A stretch of 64,000 nucleotides of DNA, from assembly GCA_017527825.1 (NCBI GenBank), contig JAFXPO010000031.1, positions 25,925 through 89,924 on the forward strand, given 5' to 3'. Within the stretch, counting starts at the first letter, position 1; every line of letters starts with the position of its first letter. The notes under the pieces are model-generated. The model was not told the DNA's origin. It worked only from the letters and a program-made list of their open reading frames with translations, and made no database searches. Origin of the DNA: Oscillospiraceae bacterium. GTDB lineage: Bacteria > Bacillota > Clostridia > Oscillospirales > Oscillospiraceae. Both the position numbers and the translations under genes were made by a program. Of this stretch, positions 30,341 through 38,479 are shown one piece after another.

Positions 30341-32073
30341 AACGACCCGTTGTACCGGAGCGCCTCGTGTTTGCGGCGCTGCTGCTGATGCTGCTCAGCG
30401 GCGCCGCGCTGCTGTACCTGATGCGTCACGGAGAGGCGAAGCTTCTTGTGCGCCAGGCCGTGCCGCACAGCGAGCTGGGCGCGGTGCGCGAGGAGGAACC
30501 CATGGAGGGCTTCGCGGGAGTACGGCGACACTATGCGCTGACATTGCCGAAGCGTGTGGATGCCGGCTTGCAGCTTGCGTTCTTTGTGCGGCACCAGTAT
30601 GCGGAGGTGCTGATTGACGGTCAGCGCCGCTTTGCTGTGCAGCCGGAGGGGCAGACGCTCAAAACGCCGGGCAACTACTGGGCAATGATCAGCCTGAGGG
30701 GAAGAGACGCGGGAAAACGTGCGGAAATCATTCTGACACCCGTGTATCGCAGCAGTACAGAGCCGCGGTTCCTGCTGACGCCGAAGGAGTTCGCGTTCAA
30801 GGAGCAGCTGCGGAGCGATCTGCTCCTGATTATCCTCGGACTGATGGCGATTCTGACCGGGTTTCTGTTGGTGCTGCTGGTGCTGACCGTTCCCTTTGAA
30901 CGACGCCGAAAGCGGGCGTTGACGTACCTCTCGCTGCTTTCGTTCTCGGGGGGCGTCTGGAAGCTGCTGGGTCTGCCCACGGCGTATCTAGTGCTGGACT
31001 GGTGGGGAGACCGGTTTTACGGCTACGCCACGGCGCCGTATCTGGCGGGAATGATCGCCTATCTGTTCATGCCGGCGTTCGCGATGCAGTTTCTTAACAA
31101 TCTGCGTGAGGGCGGCGAGGCGCCCGCTGAACAGATCGGCGCGTTGGTCGCGGCGCTGACCGCAGTTGTTCTGTTTGTGCTGCAAATGCTTGGCGTGGCG
31201 GAGCTGCACGACTACCTGAATATGGTTTCGGTGCTGAACGCGCTGCTCATGGTGCTGTCATTGGCGGATATGCTGCGTTCGCGGAGTACCCGGCACCGAC
31301 TCTGGCTTTTTTCGTTTCCCATCAGCATCGCGGTGGACCTGACGATTGCCTGGGTGACGCATTCCTCCCGCTGCGCGATCGCGTTGCTGCTGTGCATCCT
31401 CATCAACGCGCTGGCACACGGCGTGGTATTCGTCCGCACCGCCACCCGCGCGGAGGCGGACGCGCAGCGGATGCGGCTGATGACGCTGGCAGGGCAGATT
31501 CAGCCCCATTTTATTCAAAACGCGCTCACATCGGCGTATTATCTCTGCGACAGCGACCCGCAGAAAGCGATGCAGATGATACGCGCCTTTTCTACTTATC
31601 TTGAAAATGACTTTCAGGCAGCGACCAACGACGCGCCGATTCCCTTCGAGCGCGAGCTGGAGCACACCAGGGCGTACCTTGCCGTCGAGCAGCTGCGGTT
31701 CGAGGGGGAGCTTTTTGTTCAGATCGATACCGCAAGCACAATGTTCCGTCTGCCGCCGCTGACCCTCCAGCCGATCGTAGAGGACGCGGTGAAGCGCGGG
31801 CTTGGCAAAGGCGTTTCCCCGGAGCATATCACGATCCGCGCAAAGGAGCGCGACGACGGCTGCGAGCTGACGGTGGAGGACGACGCCCCGCCGTCGGATG
31901 GGGACGCGCTGCAAATCGTCGACGCGCGGCTGCGAACGCTCAGCGGCGGAGAACTGCGCATCGAGCCACTCGCCGACGGAACGCGCGTTACGGTGTGGAT
32001 TCCGAAAGCCGCTGAAGAGAAGAAGCCTTTCTTGCTCCCGGAGCGCGGATTCTTCTTGCGAAATCCCGGATAA
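30337..32073 (+). CDS. LytS-type sensor histidine kinase with degenerate ATP-binding motifs
   Basis: 578 residues. One N-terminal helix, an extracytoplasmic region to about residue 160, then about seven membrane helices (~165-360), and a His_kinase/HATPase core. H-box QIQPHFIQNAL places the phospho-acceptor at H391. The N-box reads QPIVEDAVKRGL, with D483 where the Mg2+-binding Asn of PxVENAxKHG is expected, and the DNG-type G-box is VEDDAPPSDGD, so ATP binding may be weakened. Start is GTG at 30337, overlapping the stop of the receiver gene (GTGA), with GAGGGC upstream. Signal unknown. Degeneracy may mean an altered or regulatory-only kinase. Confidence 0.85.
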   Translation: MKRPVVPERLVFAALLLMLLSGAALLYLMRHGEAKLLVRQAVPHSELGAVREEEPMEGFAGVRRHYALTLPKRVDAGLQLAFFVRHQYAEVLIDGQRRFAVQPEGQTLKTPGNYWAMISLRGRDAGKRAEIILTPVYRSSTEPRFLLTPKEFAFKEQLRSDLLLIILGLMAILTGFLLVLLVLTVPFERRRKRALTYLSLLSFSGGVWKLLGLPTAYLVLDWWGDRFYGYATAPYLAGMIAYLFMPAFAMQFLNNLREGGEAPAEQIGALVAALTAVVLFVLQMLGVAELHDYLNMVSVLNALLMVLSLADMLRSRSTRHRLWLFSFPISIAVDLTIAWVTHSSRCAIALLLCILINALAHGVVFVRTATRAEADAQRMRLMTLAGQIQPHFIQNALTSAYYLCDSDPQKAMQMIRAFSTYLENDFQAATNDAPIPFERELEHTRAYLAVEQLRFEGELFVQIDTASTMFRLPPLTLQPIVEDAVKRGLGKGVSPEHITIRAKERDDGCELTVEDDAPPSDGDALQIVDARLRTLSGGELRIEPLADGTRVTVWIPKAAEEKKPFLLPERGFFLRNPG

Positions 32074-32084
32074 CGAGGTATGCT
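32056..32084 (+). promoter_or_regulatory. Candidate promoter of the ECF S-component gene
   Basis: TTGCGA (32056-32061), 17-bp spacer, TATGCT (32079-32084); it overlaps the 3' end of the kinase gene. Confidence 0.55.
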
Positions 32085-32093
32085 GTCACTAAG

Positions 32094-32139
32094 CGATGCG
32101 TTTTCGCCTGCCTGCTGAGGGACCTGACGGGACGCATCG
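32094..32139 (+). promoter_or_regulatory. Leader stem-loop upstream of the ECF S-component
   Basis: CGATGCGT (32094-32101) and ACGCATCG (32132-32139) form an 8-bp closing stem around a 30-base loop, starting a few bases after the predicted transcription start. A ligand-binding leader is possible; no known class recognised. Confidence 0.4.
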
Positions 32140-32171
32140 GTATCTCTGCATTGCAACAAGGAGAATCCGAT

Positions 32172-32699
32172 ATGCGAAACAATAATCGCCGTCTTGCCTA
32201 TTCCGCGCTGTTTCTGGCGCTGGCGCTGGTGCTGCCGTTTCTGACGGGGCAGATTCCTACCATTGGCAAGGCGCTTTCCCCCATGCACATTCCGGTGATG
32301 CTCTGCGGCTTCGTCTGCGGACCGCTGTGGGGCGCCGCGGTCGGCGCCATCGCTCCGCTGCTGCGCTCGGTGCTGTTCGGCATGCCCGCCATGTTCCCCG
32401 GCGCGGTGGCGATGACCTTTGAGCTGACGAGTTACGGCATTCTTTCCGGCTGGCTGTACCGCCGCCTGCCGCGCAAGCCGTGGAGCATCTACGTCTCGCT
32501 GCTGACCGCGATGGTCGGCGGACGCCTTGTCTGGGGCGCGGCACGCTACCTTCTGGCGGGGCTGTCCGGCTCGGAATTTCCGTTCTCGGCGTTTCTCGCC
32601 GGCGCGGTGACGGGCGCGATCCCCGGCATTATTCTCCACATCGTGCTGATCCCGCTGCTCGTGATGGGGCTGGAACGGGCAAAGCTGACGCTGGACTAA
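32172..32699 (+). CDS. ECF transporter S-component, substrate unassigned
   Basis: 175 residues with five to six membrane helices. The core MHIPVMLCGFVCGPLWGAAVGAIAPLLRS and AMTFELTSYGILSGWLYR is the ECF_trnsprt (PF12822) pattern, shared with pantothenate and folate S-components. S-components bind a vitamin and dock on a common EcfA-EcfA'-EcfT module, not encoded here, so this would be a group II (shared-module) system like thiT in the same window. The substrate cannot be inferred. ATG 32172 follows AAGGAG. A hairpin-containing leader precedes it and a terminator follows. Confidence 0.85.
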   Translation: MRNNNRRLAYSALFLALALVLPFLTGQIPTIGKALSPMHIPVMLCGFVCGPLWGAAVGAIAPLLRSVLFGMPAMFPGAVAMTFELTSYGILSGWLYRRLPRKPWSIYVSLLTAMVGGRLVWGAARYLLAGLSGSEFPFSAFLAGAVTGAIPGIILHIVLIPLLVMGLERAKLTLD

Positions 32700-32735
32700 A
32701 AAAATCGGAACGGTCAAACCGTTCCGATTTTTTCT
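32698..32735. terminator. Bidirectional intrinsic terminator
   Basis: AAAAAATCGGAACGG / CCGTTCCGATTTTTT, 15-bp stem with a five-base loop, between the ECF S-component gene and the convergent nanA-like gene. Confidence 0.95.
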
Positions 32736-32744
32736 GTAAAGGCG

Positions 32745-33671
32745 TTACGCCCAGCGCTTCATCGCCTCGTCGATGAGCTTGACCGCATACGCGATCTTCT
32801 CATCGTCGGCGGGGGCGTAGTTTGCCAGCGGCGCGCGAACGCCGCCGATGTCCAGACCTTCGCGGCGGCGCAGCACCTCTTTGATGCTGGCGTACATGTT
32901 GCACTTCGGCGCACAGAGGGCGTAGATGATGTTGTCCACGTCGTATTGCAGCTTGCGCGCGTCGTCCAACTTACCCTCCTTCGTCAGCGCATAGAGCTTC
33001 AAAATCAGCTCCGGCATCGCGCCGTAGGTGCCGCCAATGCCGCCGTCCGCGCCCATGATGAGACCGGAGATCAGCTGCTCATCCGGGCCGTTGAACACGA
33101 CGAAACCGCGGCCGTTTTTCGTGCCTTCATCCTTGAACATCTGGATGTCCTGCACGGGCATGGACGAATTCTTGACGCCGACAACACGCGGGTTTTTCAG
33201 CATCTCGCGCAGCAGCGGCATGGTGAGCGCCACGCCCGCGAGCTGCGGAATGTTGTAGATGATGAAATCAGTGTTTGGCGCGGCGGCGCTGATGTCGTTC
33301 CAGTAGCCCGCAATGGATGCTTCGGGCAGATGGAAGTAAATCGGCGGGATAGACGCGATGGCGTCCACGCCCAGCTTTTCCGCGTGCCGCGCCAGCTCCT
33401 GCGAGTCGCGGGTGTTGTTGCACGCGACATGGGCGATGACCGTCAGCCTGCCCTGCGCCGCGTCCATAACGTTTTCCAGCACCAGCTTGCGGTCAGCGAC
33501 GCTCTGGTAGATGCATTCGCCGGAGGAGCCGCCGACATAGACGCCCTTGACGCCCTTTTGGATGAGATGCTCCGTCAGTGCGCGGGTGCGTGCGCCGGAC
33601 ACCTCGCCATGATCGTCATAGCAGGCGTAAAACGCGGGGAAAATCCCCTGATATTTTGTCAAATTGCTCAT
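32745..33671 (-). CDS. nanA: N-acetylneuraminate lyase (DapA/NanA family aldolase)
   Basis: 308 residues, a DHDPS-type (beta/alpha)8 aldolase. Phosphate/carboxylate loop GGSSGE, catalytic Tyr in IIYNIPQLAGV, Schiff-base Lys in VVGVKNSS, and the sialic-acid-lyase region FNGPDEQLISGLIMGADGGIGGTYG, which corresponds to YNGYDE...GADGGIGSTYN of E. coli NanA. It cleaves N-acetylneuraminate to N-acetylmannosamine and pyruvate. ATG at 33671 follows AGAGGAT; upstream in-frame codons lack a site. It is the last gene of a minus-strand operon with yhcH, two ABC permeases and a binding protein, which supports the sialic-acid assignment. Confidence 0.88.
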   Translation of the reverse strand: MSNLTKYQGIFPAFYACYDDHGEVSGARTRALTEHLIQKGVKGVYVGGSSGECIYQSVADRKLVLENVMDAAQGRLTVIAHVACNNTRDSQELARHAEKLGVDAIASIPPIYFHLPEASIAGYWNDISAAAPNTDFIIYNIPQLAGVALTMPLLREMLKNPRVVGVKNSSMPVQDIQMFKDEGTKNGRGFVVFNGPDEQLISGLIMGADGGIGGTYGAMPELILKLYALTKEGKLDDARKLQYDVDNIIYALCAPKCNMYASIKEVLRRREGLDIGGVRAPLANYAPADDEKIAYAVKLIDEAMKRWA

Positions 33672-33688
33672 GGGAATCAGATCCTCTC

Positions 33689-34138
33689 TCAATCGTAAAT
33701 CTGAATTTTAAAGACTACCTTGGATACCGGCTCCGGCTTGCCGAGCGCGATCTTGAGCCGGTGCGCATCGCCGGGAAAGACGACGAGGAAATCGCCGGGA
33801 CGCAGGATAACGCTCTGCTCCGCGTCGCCGTGGTAACCGTAAAAGTCGCCCTTGCTCTCGTCCAGCGTCAGACCCTCCGGGTTGGCGATGTCCACGCGTT
33901 CGCTGCCCTTGACCATGACGTGAATGTCGAGGTACTTTTTGTGCGATTCAAAGAACGTCTCCTCAACGGGTACCGTGTCGTAGTCAAAGCGCGTCACATA
34001 GAGCGCGTCGCCGTCCAGCTTCCGCGTCTCGGTGCCGACGGAGGCAAGAAACTCGTCAGTGAGACAATCCAGCGCCCGGTCGAGCCGGGAATGGATGCCG
34101 CGGTACGCCGCGGCATCCCGATTTCTGCCTATTATCAT
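33689..34138 (-). CDS. YhcH/YjgK/YiaL-family protein (NanQ-like)
   Basis: 149 residues, a cupin fold. The signature ESHKKYLDIHVMVKGSERVD and the metal-binding VVFPGDAHRLKIA are present. Members of this family are found in sialic-acid operons; E. coli YhcH (NanQ) has been described as an N-acetylneuraminate anomerase that supplies the ring form needed by NanA. Placed directly between the transporter genes and nanA (17 bases), so the same role is likely here. It has no signal peptide and acts in the cytosol. Confidence 0.85.
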   Translation of the reverse strand: MIIGRNRDAAAYRGIHSRLDRALDCLTDEFLASVGTETRKLDGDALYVTRFDYDTVPVEETFFESHKKYLDIHVMVKGSERVDIANPEGLTLDESKGDFYGYHGDAEQSVILRPGDFLVVFPGDAHRLKIALGKPEPVSKVVFKIQIYD

Positions 34139-34142
34139 ACGC

Positions 34143-35045
34143 TTACCCCTTGACTGCGCCCATTGTGATGCCCTGTGTGAAGTACTTCTGGAAGATCAGG
34201 AACACAATGATGATCGGCACGGACGCCAGCGCCGCACCCGCCATGATGAGACCGTAGTCCGTGGAGTTCTCCGCCTGCATCGTGGCGATACCGAGGGAGA
34301 TGGTGAGGTTGGCGTTGCTGGTGAGCATGATGAGTTGCATGAAGTAATCGTTCCACGAATTGATAAACGTGAAGATCGCAAGCGCGCCGATGCCCGGCTT
34401 GATGATCGGCACGACGACGCTCGTGAAAGTACGCAGCTCGTTCGCGCCGTCGATGCGGGCGGCTTCAAGCATCTCGCCGGGGATACCCTCAGAGAACTGC
34501 TTCATCAGGAACACGCCGAACGGCCAGCCGACGGTGGGAAAGATGACCGCCCAGATGTTGTCATAAAGACCGAGACTCGAAATCTCGCGGATGAGCGGGA
34601 TCAGAATGACCTGCTTGGGCAGCGCCATTGCCGCGACGATCAACGAGAAGATGAGGTAGCGACCGCGGAAGCGCTTTTTTGCCAGCGCGTAGCCCGCTGC
34701 AGCCGCAGTGACGCAGGTGAGCACCATCGCCATGACCGCCATGAAGACGGTGTTGACCAGCCAGCGCACGGCGGCGGGTACCGTCGCGCCCACGACCTTG
34801 AGCTTTGTGAACGGGATCGGCAGCTCATAGAGCGGCGCGCTGCGCTTGGTGAAGAGCACCTGAAAGTTGCGCAGCGTGAACTCATGCGGGAACCACTCCG
34901 GTGTGGTGGCGTTGATTGCCGCCGGCGTCTTGAGTGCGCCCGTTAGAATCCAGTAGAGCGGGAACGCAAAGAGGATGGCGAAGATGATGAGCAGAATGAT
35001 CGAAATGACCTTATAAGCGGTGATTTTCCTGACGCCTGTATTCAT
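34143..35045 (-). CDS. Carbohydrate ABC transporter permease, MalG-type
   Basis: 300 residues, six membrane helices. The EAA loop that contacts the ATPase is EAARIDGANELRTFTSVVVPIIKPGI (~196-221). Binding-protein-dependent transport family CUT1, second permease. It follows the MalF-type permease by 13 bases and precedes yhcH by four. Linked sialic-acid genes suggest that it imports sialic acid or a sialoside. No ATP-binding subunit gene is present in the cluster; CUT1 systems commonly borrow a shared MsmK-like ATPase. Confidence 0.92.
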   Translation of the reverse strand: MNTGVRKITAYKVISIILLIIFAILFAFPLYWILTGALKTPAAINATTPEWFPHEFTLRNFQVLFTKRSAPLYELPIPFTKLKVVGATVPAAVRWLVNTVFMAVMAMVLTCVTAAAAGYALAKKRFRGRYLIFSLIVAAMALPKQVILIPLIREISSLGLYDNIWAVIFPTVGWPFGVFLMKQFSEGIPGEMLEAARIDGANELRTFTSVVVPIIKPGIGALAIFTFINSWNDYFMQLIMLTSNANLTISLGIATMQAENSTDYGLIMAGAALASVPIIIVFLIFQKYFTQGITMGAVKG

Positions 35046-35058
35046 ATTCGCACCCCCC

Positions 35059-35961
35059 TTACTTTTCTTTCGCCAGCCGGAACTGCAACGCGGAGAGCAG
35101 CCCGATGAAGATGGCGAGAATCACGCCCATCGCGTTGCCGTAGCCAAAGCGGTACAGCTTGAAAGCGGTATAGTAGATGTAGTACATGACGGTCTCAGTG
35201 GCGTAATTCGGACCGCCGGAGGTCAGCAGCTGGATCAGCGCGAAGCACTGGAAGCTGTTGATCGTCGTGATGACGAGGATATAGAGCGTGGTGGGCATGA
35301 TGAGCGGCCAGCGAATCTTCCAGAAGCTCTGGAGATCGGTGGCGCCGTCCACCTCCGCCGCCTCCACCAGCGTCGCGTCCACGTTGCCGAGCGCAGAGAC
35401 GTACAGCACGATGGGCTGACCGACGGAGGTTGTCAGCAGAATGATGATAATGCCCCACAGCGCGAAGCGCTGGTCACCGAGCCAGTTGATGTTCTGGTCG
35501 ATGACGCCCATGCCCTTGAGCAAGTAGTTGAGCACGCCGTAGTAGTTATTGTAAATCCACTTCCACACCACCGTAACGGCGACGGAGCCGGTGACCACGG
35601 GGAGATAGAAGATGATGCGGAACAGGCTCATGATAGAGTCCTTCATGCGGTAGATGGCGGACGCCACCCACAGCGAAAAGACGCACACCACCGGCACACT
35701 GACAAACACGATGATGAACGTGTTCTTGAGCGCCTTGATGAACACCGGGTCTTTCCACAGCTCCACATAGTTGGCCAGACCGATGAACACATCCGGCGTG
35801 TTCTGGTTCATATTGGAGTCAAAAAAGCTGGTGTAGACACACAGCACCATCGGGACCACAACAAACCCGACGAAAAAAATCAGACTTGGCAGCATGAAGA
35901 GATAACCCGCGATGTTCTCTCTCCGCGCCAGCGCCCGGCTCATGCTTGGCTGATTGGACAA
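35059..35961 (-). CDS. Carbohydrate ABC transporter permease, MalF-type
   Basis: 300 residues, six membrane helices; EAA loop VEAAEVDGATDLQSFWKIRWPLIMPT. CUT1 family, partner of the MalG-type permease downstream. The start is uncertain: TTG at 35961 sits 9-10 bases behind GAGAGGGGG, whereas the ATG at 35943 (MSRALARRENIAGYL) has no RBS, so the TTG is preferred. A very stable hairpin (35992-36025) separates it from the upstream binding-protein gene and probably lowers its expression relative to that gene. Confidence 0.9.
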   Translation of the reverse strand: MSNQPSMSRALARRENIAGYLFMLPSLIFFVGFVVVPMVLCVYTSFFDSNMNQNTPDVFIGLANYVELWKDPVFIKALKNTFIIVFVSVPVVCVFSLWVASAIYRMKDSIMSLFRIIFYLPVVTGSVAVTVVWKWIYNNYYGVLNYLLKGMGVIDQNINWLGDQRFALWGIIIILLTTSVGQPIVLYVSALGNVDATLVEAAEVDGATDLQSFWKIRWPLIMPTTLYILVITTINSFQCFALIQLLTSGGPNYATETVMYYIYYTAFKLYRFGYGNAMGVILAIFIGLLSALQFRLAKEK

Positions 35962-35991
35962 GTCGGAAACGCCCCCTCTCGGAGAAAATGA

Positions 35992-36025
35992 GGAATCCCC
36001 CGCCCCGCGTGGGGCGGGGGGTTCC
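35992..36025 (-). terminator. Very stable intercistronic hairpin between binding-protein and permease genes
   Basis: CCCCCGCCCC (35997-36006) / GGGGCGGGGG (36011-36020) with a four-base loop, extended by GGAA/TTCC. There is no T-run, so it is likelier an mRNA-stabilising or partly terminating element that sets stoichiometry. Confidence 0.6.
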
Positions 36026-36057
36026 CGGTTCAAGCCTTAGATGTTCAGATCGCGAAA

Positions 36058-37416
36058 TCAGGTGCCGGAGTTCGCCTCGGCGCAGAACTGATCGACAGCG
36101 GCCTTGATGGCGGCGTCACTGCCGTCGCTCTGACCGACCTGCTGGAGCATGTTCCACCATGCGGTACGAGCCTGCGCCCAGCCGGTGGTGACCTGATAGT
36201 AGTCACCCAGCATCGGCATCAGCTTGTTGTACTCGCCCATGATCGGGTTGTCGCTCCACGCGTCCACAGTGCTGCGGGCGGGGAAGAAGTTTGCCGCGCG
36301 GACGGCGTCCACAGTGTGGTCGCTGTCGCACATGAACTGGATGAACTGCTTGGCGGCGTCGATCTTGCCCTGGTCGCCGTTATCAAAGATGCCGAAGCCC
36401 CAGATACCGCCCTGCAGCTTGGCATTGCCGTCCTCGGACGGGAACGCCATGAAAACGATGTCGTCGCCGTTGAGGGTCTTGGCAGCGCCGGTGTCGGCGG
36501 AGTTGGGGTTGAGCTGCTGGGCAATGTTCCAGCAGAACGCCATCTTCAGCGTGCCGTTGTAGAACAGCGCGATCTCTTCGCCGCCGACGATCGCGGGATC
36601 GTAAGCGATGCCCTTGAGATCATAGAGGGTCTTGAGCGCCTCAACGTTCTTCGCATCGTCCCAGGTGTACTTGGTGTGCTCGGCGTTGGTGAAGGTGCCG
36701 CCGTAGAGGTTGTTCACCAGCGCGCGGGTGCCCTGGTCGCCGCCCTGACCGCCGCAGAACACAGCGCCGACGGTGCCGCCAAACTTCGCTTCCAGCGCGT
36801 TCACGGCGCTGATGAACTGCTCGGTGGTCCAGGTGTGAGTGTCAGTGTTGATGTACTGATCCGCGCCGGCTTCCTTGAAGGCGTTGAGGTTGATACCCAT
36901 GCAGTGCGCGGTCATGACCAGCGGGTACTCATAGGCGGTGTTGGCGTCCGCAAAGCAGGCGTCCACCGCAGCGGCGTTGAGCTCGCTCTTGTCGGCGGCG
37001 TCAAACAGATCGGCAATGTTGACCATGTAGCCTTTGGCGCCCCAGTTGGAGACGAGACGTTCGGGGCCTTCCATGATGAGGTCGGGACCCTGACCGGCGG
37101 TCAGCGCGGTGTTGACCTTATCGTCGCCGTCGGCATAGGTCAGATACTCGACTGTGACCGCGATACCGGTTTCCGCGGTGAAGGCGTCGGTGAGAGCCTT
37201 AACGGTCTCCTCATTGCCCCAACCGCCGATGGGGTACGTCCAGAGGGTGATGGCGCTGGCAGCCGCGGGAGTGGCATCCGCCGGCGCGGTCGTGTCAGCG
37301 GGAGTGGTGGTGGTCTCCGCCGGAGCGGGGGTGTCCGTCGAGGTGACGGTCCCGCCGCATGCCGCGAGGGCGAGTACCATGACCATTGCGAGTGCAAGTG
37401 CAAGCAGCTTCTTCAT
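36058..37416 (-). CDS. Carbohydrate ABC transporter substrate-binding lipoprotein
   Basis: 452 residues. Lipoprotein signal peptide MKKLLALALAMVMVLALAACG (lipobox LAAC), a Thr/Pro/Ala-rich linker to about residue 60, then a family 1 solute-binding fold (ITLWTYPIGGWGNEETVKAL; GQGPDLIMEGPERLVSNWG). First gene of the operon, with a consensus promoter and GGAGGATC RBS. It captures the sugar outside the membrane and delivers it to the two permeases. The neighbouring nanA and yhcH suggest sialic acid or sialylated glycans as ligand. Confidence 0.92.
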   Translation of the reverse strand: MKKLLALALAMVMVLALAACGGTVTSTDTPAPAETTTTPADTTAPADATPAAASAITLWTYPIGGWGNEETVKALTDAFTAETGIAVTVEYLTYADGDDKVNTALTAGQGPDLIMEGPERLVSNWGAKGYMVNIADLFDAADKSELNAAAVDACFADANTAYEYPLVMTAHCMGINLNAFKEAGADQYINTDTHTWTTEQFISAVNALEAKFGGTVGAVFCGGQGGDQGTRALVNNLYGGTFTNAEHTKYTWDDAKNVEALKTLYDLKGIAYDPAIVGGEEIALFYNGTLKMAFCWNIAQQLNPNSADTGAAKTLNGDDIVFMAFPSEDGNAKLQGGIWGFGIFDNGDQGKIDAAKQFIQFMCDSDHTVDAVRAANFFPARSTVDAWSDNPIMGEYNKLMPMLGDYYQVTTGWAQARTAWWNMLQQVGQSDGSDAAIKAAVDQFCAEANSGT

Positions 37417-37469
37417 GATAGATCCTCCTTCAAAGTTCTGGTTTCGGAGATGCAATCTCCAGTGTGCAG

Positions 37470-37498
37470 ATTATACAAAAAATATAGTGCAATGTCAA
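37470..37498 (-). promoter_or_regulatory. Consensus promoter of the sialic-acid operon
   Basis: Minus strand TTGACA (37498-37493), 17-bp spacer, TATAAT (37475-37470): perfect match to the sigma-A consensus. GCAGATTAT repeats flank it (37467-37475 and 37499-37507). Confidence 0.93.
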
Positions 37499-37541
37499 GC
37501 AGATTATGCAGATTTATACAAACAGCCAAAGAACGATGCGA

Positions 37542-37557
37542 CATTTTCAGGAAAATG
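37542..37557. promoter_or_regulatory. Palindrome CATTTTC-AG-GAAAATG between divergent promoters
   Basis: Seven-base arms with a two-base centre, about 45 bases upstream of the minus-strand -35 and 22 bases upstream of the plus-strand -35. Candidate binding site of a regulator controlling both directions. Confidence 0.5.
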
Positions 37558-37578
37558 CCGAAATCAGCGCGCCCTTCC

Positions 37579-37607
37579 TTGACACTTGCCGGGGAACTGA
37601 CTAATAT
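37579..37607 (+). promoter_or_regulatory. Promoter of the SGNH esterase gene
   Basis: TTGACA (37579-37584), 17-bp spacer, TAATAT (37602-37607). Confidence 0.85.
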
Positions 37608-37646
37608 GGGAGACAACCTAAACACACGCACAAGGAGGAGCGTTCC

Positions 37647-38285
37647 ATGAAAAAGCATATTGTCTGCCTCGGCGATTCCAACACCCATGGCTACTGTGCT
37701 GACCCGTCCGACTGCGCAGACGGTGGCAGCCGCTTCAACGAGAGCGAGCGCTGGACATGCCTGCTGCAACAGGCGCTGGGCGAGGACTGCCTGGTGCTGG
37801 AGGAGGGTCTGGGCGGCCGCACGACGGTGTTTGTCGACGCGCTGCACGAGTCCATGGACGCGGTGGGTGTGGCATATCCGATCCTGATGTCCCATGAGCC
37901 GGTGGACCTGCTGGTCATTATGCTGGGCACCAACGACACCAAGGAGCGCTTTGCCGCCAACGCCGCCGCCATTGCCGTGGGCATGGAGCGGTTGATCCAG
38001 AAGTGCCAATGCACGCCCTGCTGGGGCGAGAAGGGACCGAACATCCTGATCGTTTGCCCACCGCCGCTGGGCGCCGGTTTCCACGACGAGGTGATGGGCA
38101 AGGGCTGCGTGGAAAAGTCCGTTGCCCTGCCCCCGTACATGAAGGCGGTGGCGGAGCGCAACGGCTGCGCCTATTTCGACGCGAAGGACTGTGAGATGAA
38201 CCCCGTGGATTTCACGCACCTGACAAAGAAGGGGCACGCGCAGCTGGCGGAGGCGCTGGCGGCGCTCGTGCCGACCCTGCTGTAA
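37647..38285 (+). CDS. SGNH/GDSL hydrolase (arylesterase-like)
   Basis: 212 residues, cytosolic. The four SGNH blocks are GDSNTHG (Ser nucleophile), EGLGGRTT (Gly), LGTND (Asn) and DFTHL (Asp/His). The closest pattern is the arylesterase/acyltransferase group typified by the Mycobacterium smegmatis octameric esterase. The gene is divergent from the sialic-acid operon and shares its control region, so removal of O-acetyl groups from sialic acid is an attractive but unproven role. RBS AAGGAGG ahead of ATG 37647. Confidence 0.85.
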   Translation: MKKHIVCLGDSNTHGYCADPSDCADGGSRFNESERWTCLLQQALGEDCLVLEEGLGGRTTVFVDALHESMDAVGVAYPILMSHEPVDLLVIMLGTNDTKERFAANAAAIAVGMERLIQKCQCTPCWGEKGPNILIVCPPPLGAGFHDEVMGKGCVEKSVALPPYMKAVAERNGCAYFDAKDCEMNPVDFTHLTKKGHAQLAEALAALVPTLL

Positions 38286-38370
38286 CGGTTCTATCAGGCA
38301 GTGCGGTCTTCTCAGTCGCCGCAGTGCCCTATCGTTTTGACACGAAATCAGGCGAGTTCTCCCACGAAAT

Positions 38371-38408
38371 AAGGAGCGCTCCCCGGCTGCTGCCGGGGAG
38401 CGCTCCTT
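38371..38408. terminator. 17-bp perfect stem-loop, terminator-like
   Basis: AAGGAGCGCTCCCCGGC (38371-38387) and its exact inverse (38392-38408) around a TGCT loop, in the gap between two convergent genes. T-runs are weak on both sides, so termination efficiency is uncertain. Confidence 0.55.
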
Positions 38409-38479
38409 GCAGTTTGCGCCGGTCGAACCTGTCCGGTGCGACCGAATCACGTCAGAAATCAGGCGCTTTTTGCGCTGCT

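Noticed and set aside
32094..32139. A second TPP riboswitch, suggested by the local GCTGAGGGACCTGACGG
   Set aside because: The order and spacing of the conserved THI-box blocks are wrong, and the AATGCC/GGCGTAGGGA part is absent.
32745..33671. Dihydrodipicolinate synthase (dapA)
   Set aside because: The GxDE and GADGGIGGTYG segments match N-acetylneuraminate lyase, and the gene is in an operon with yhcH and a sugar transporter, not with lysine genes.
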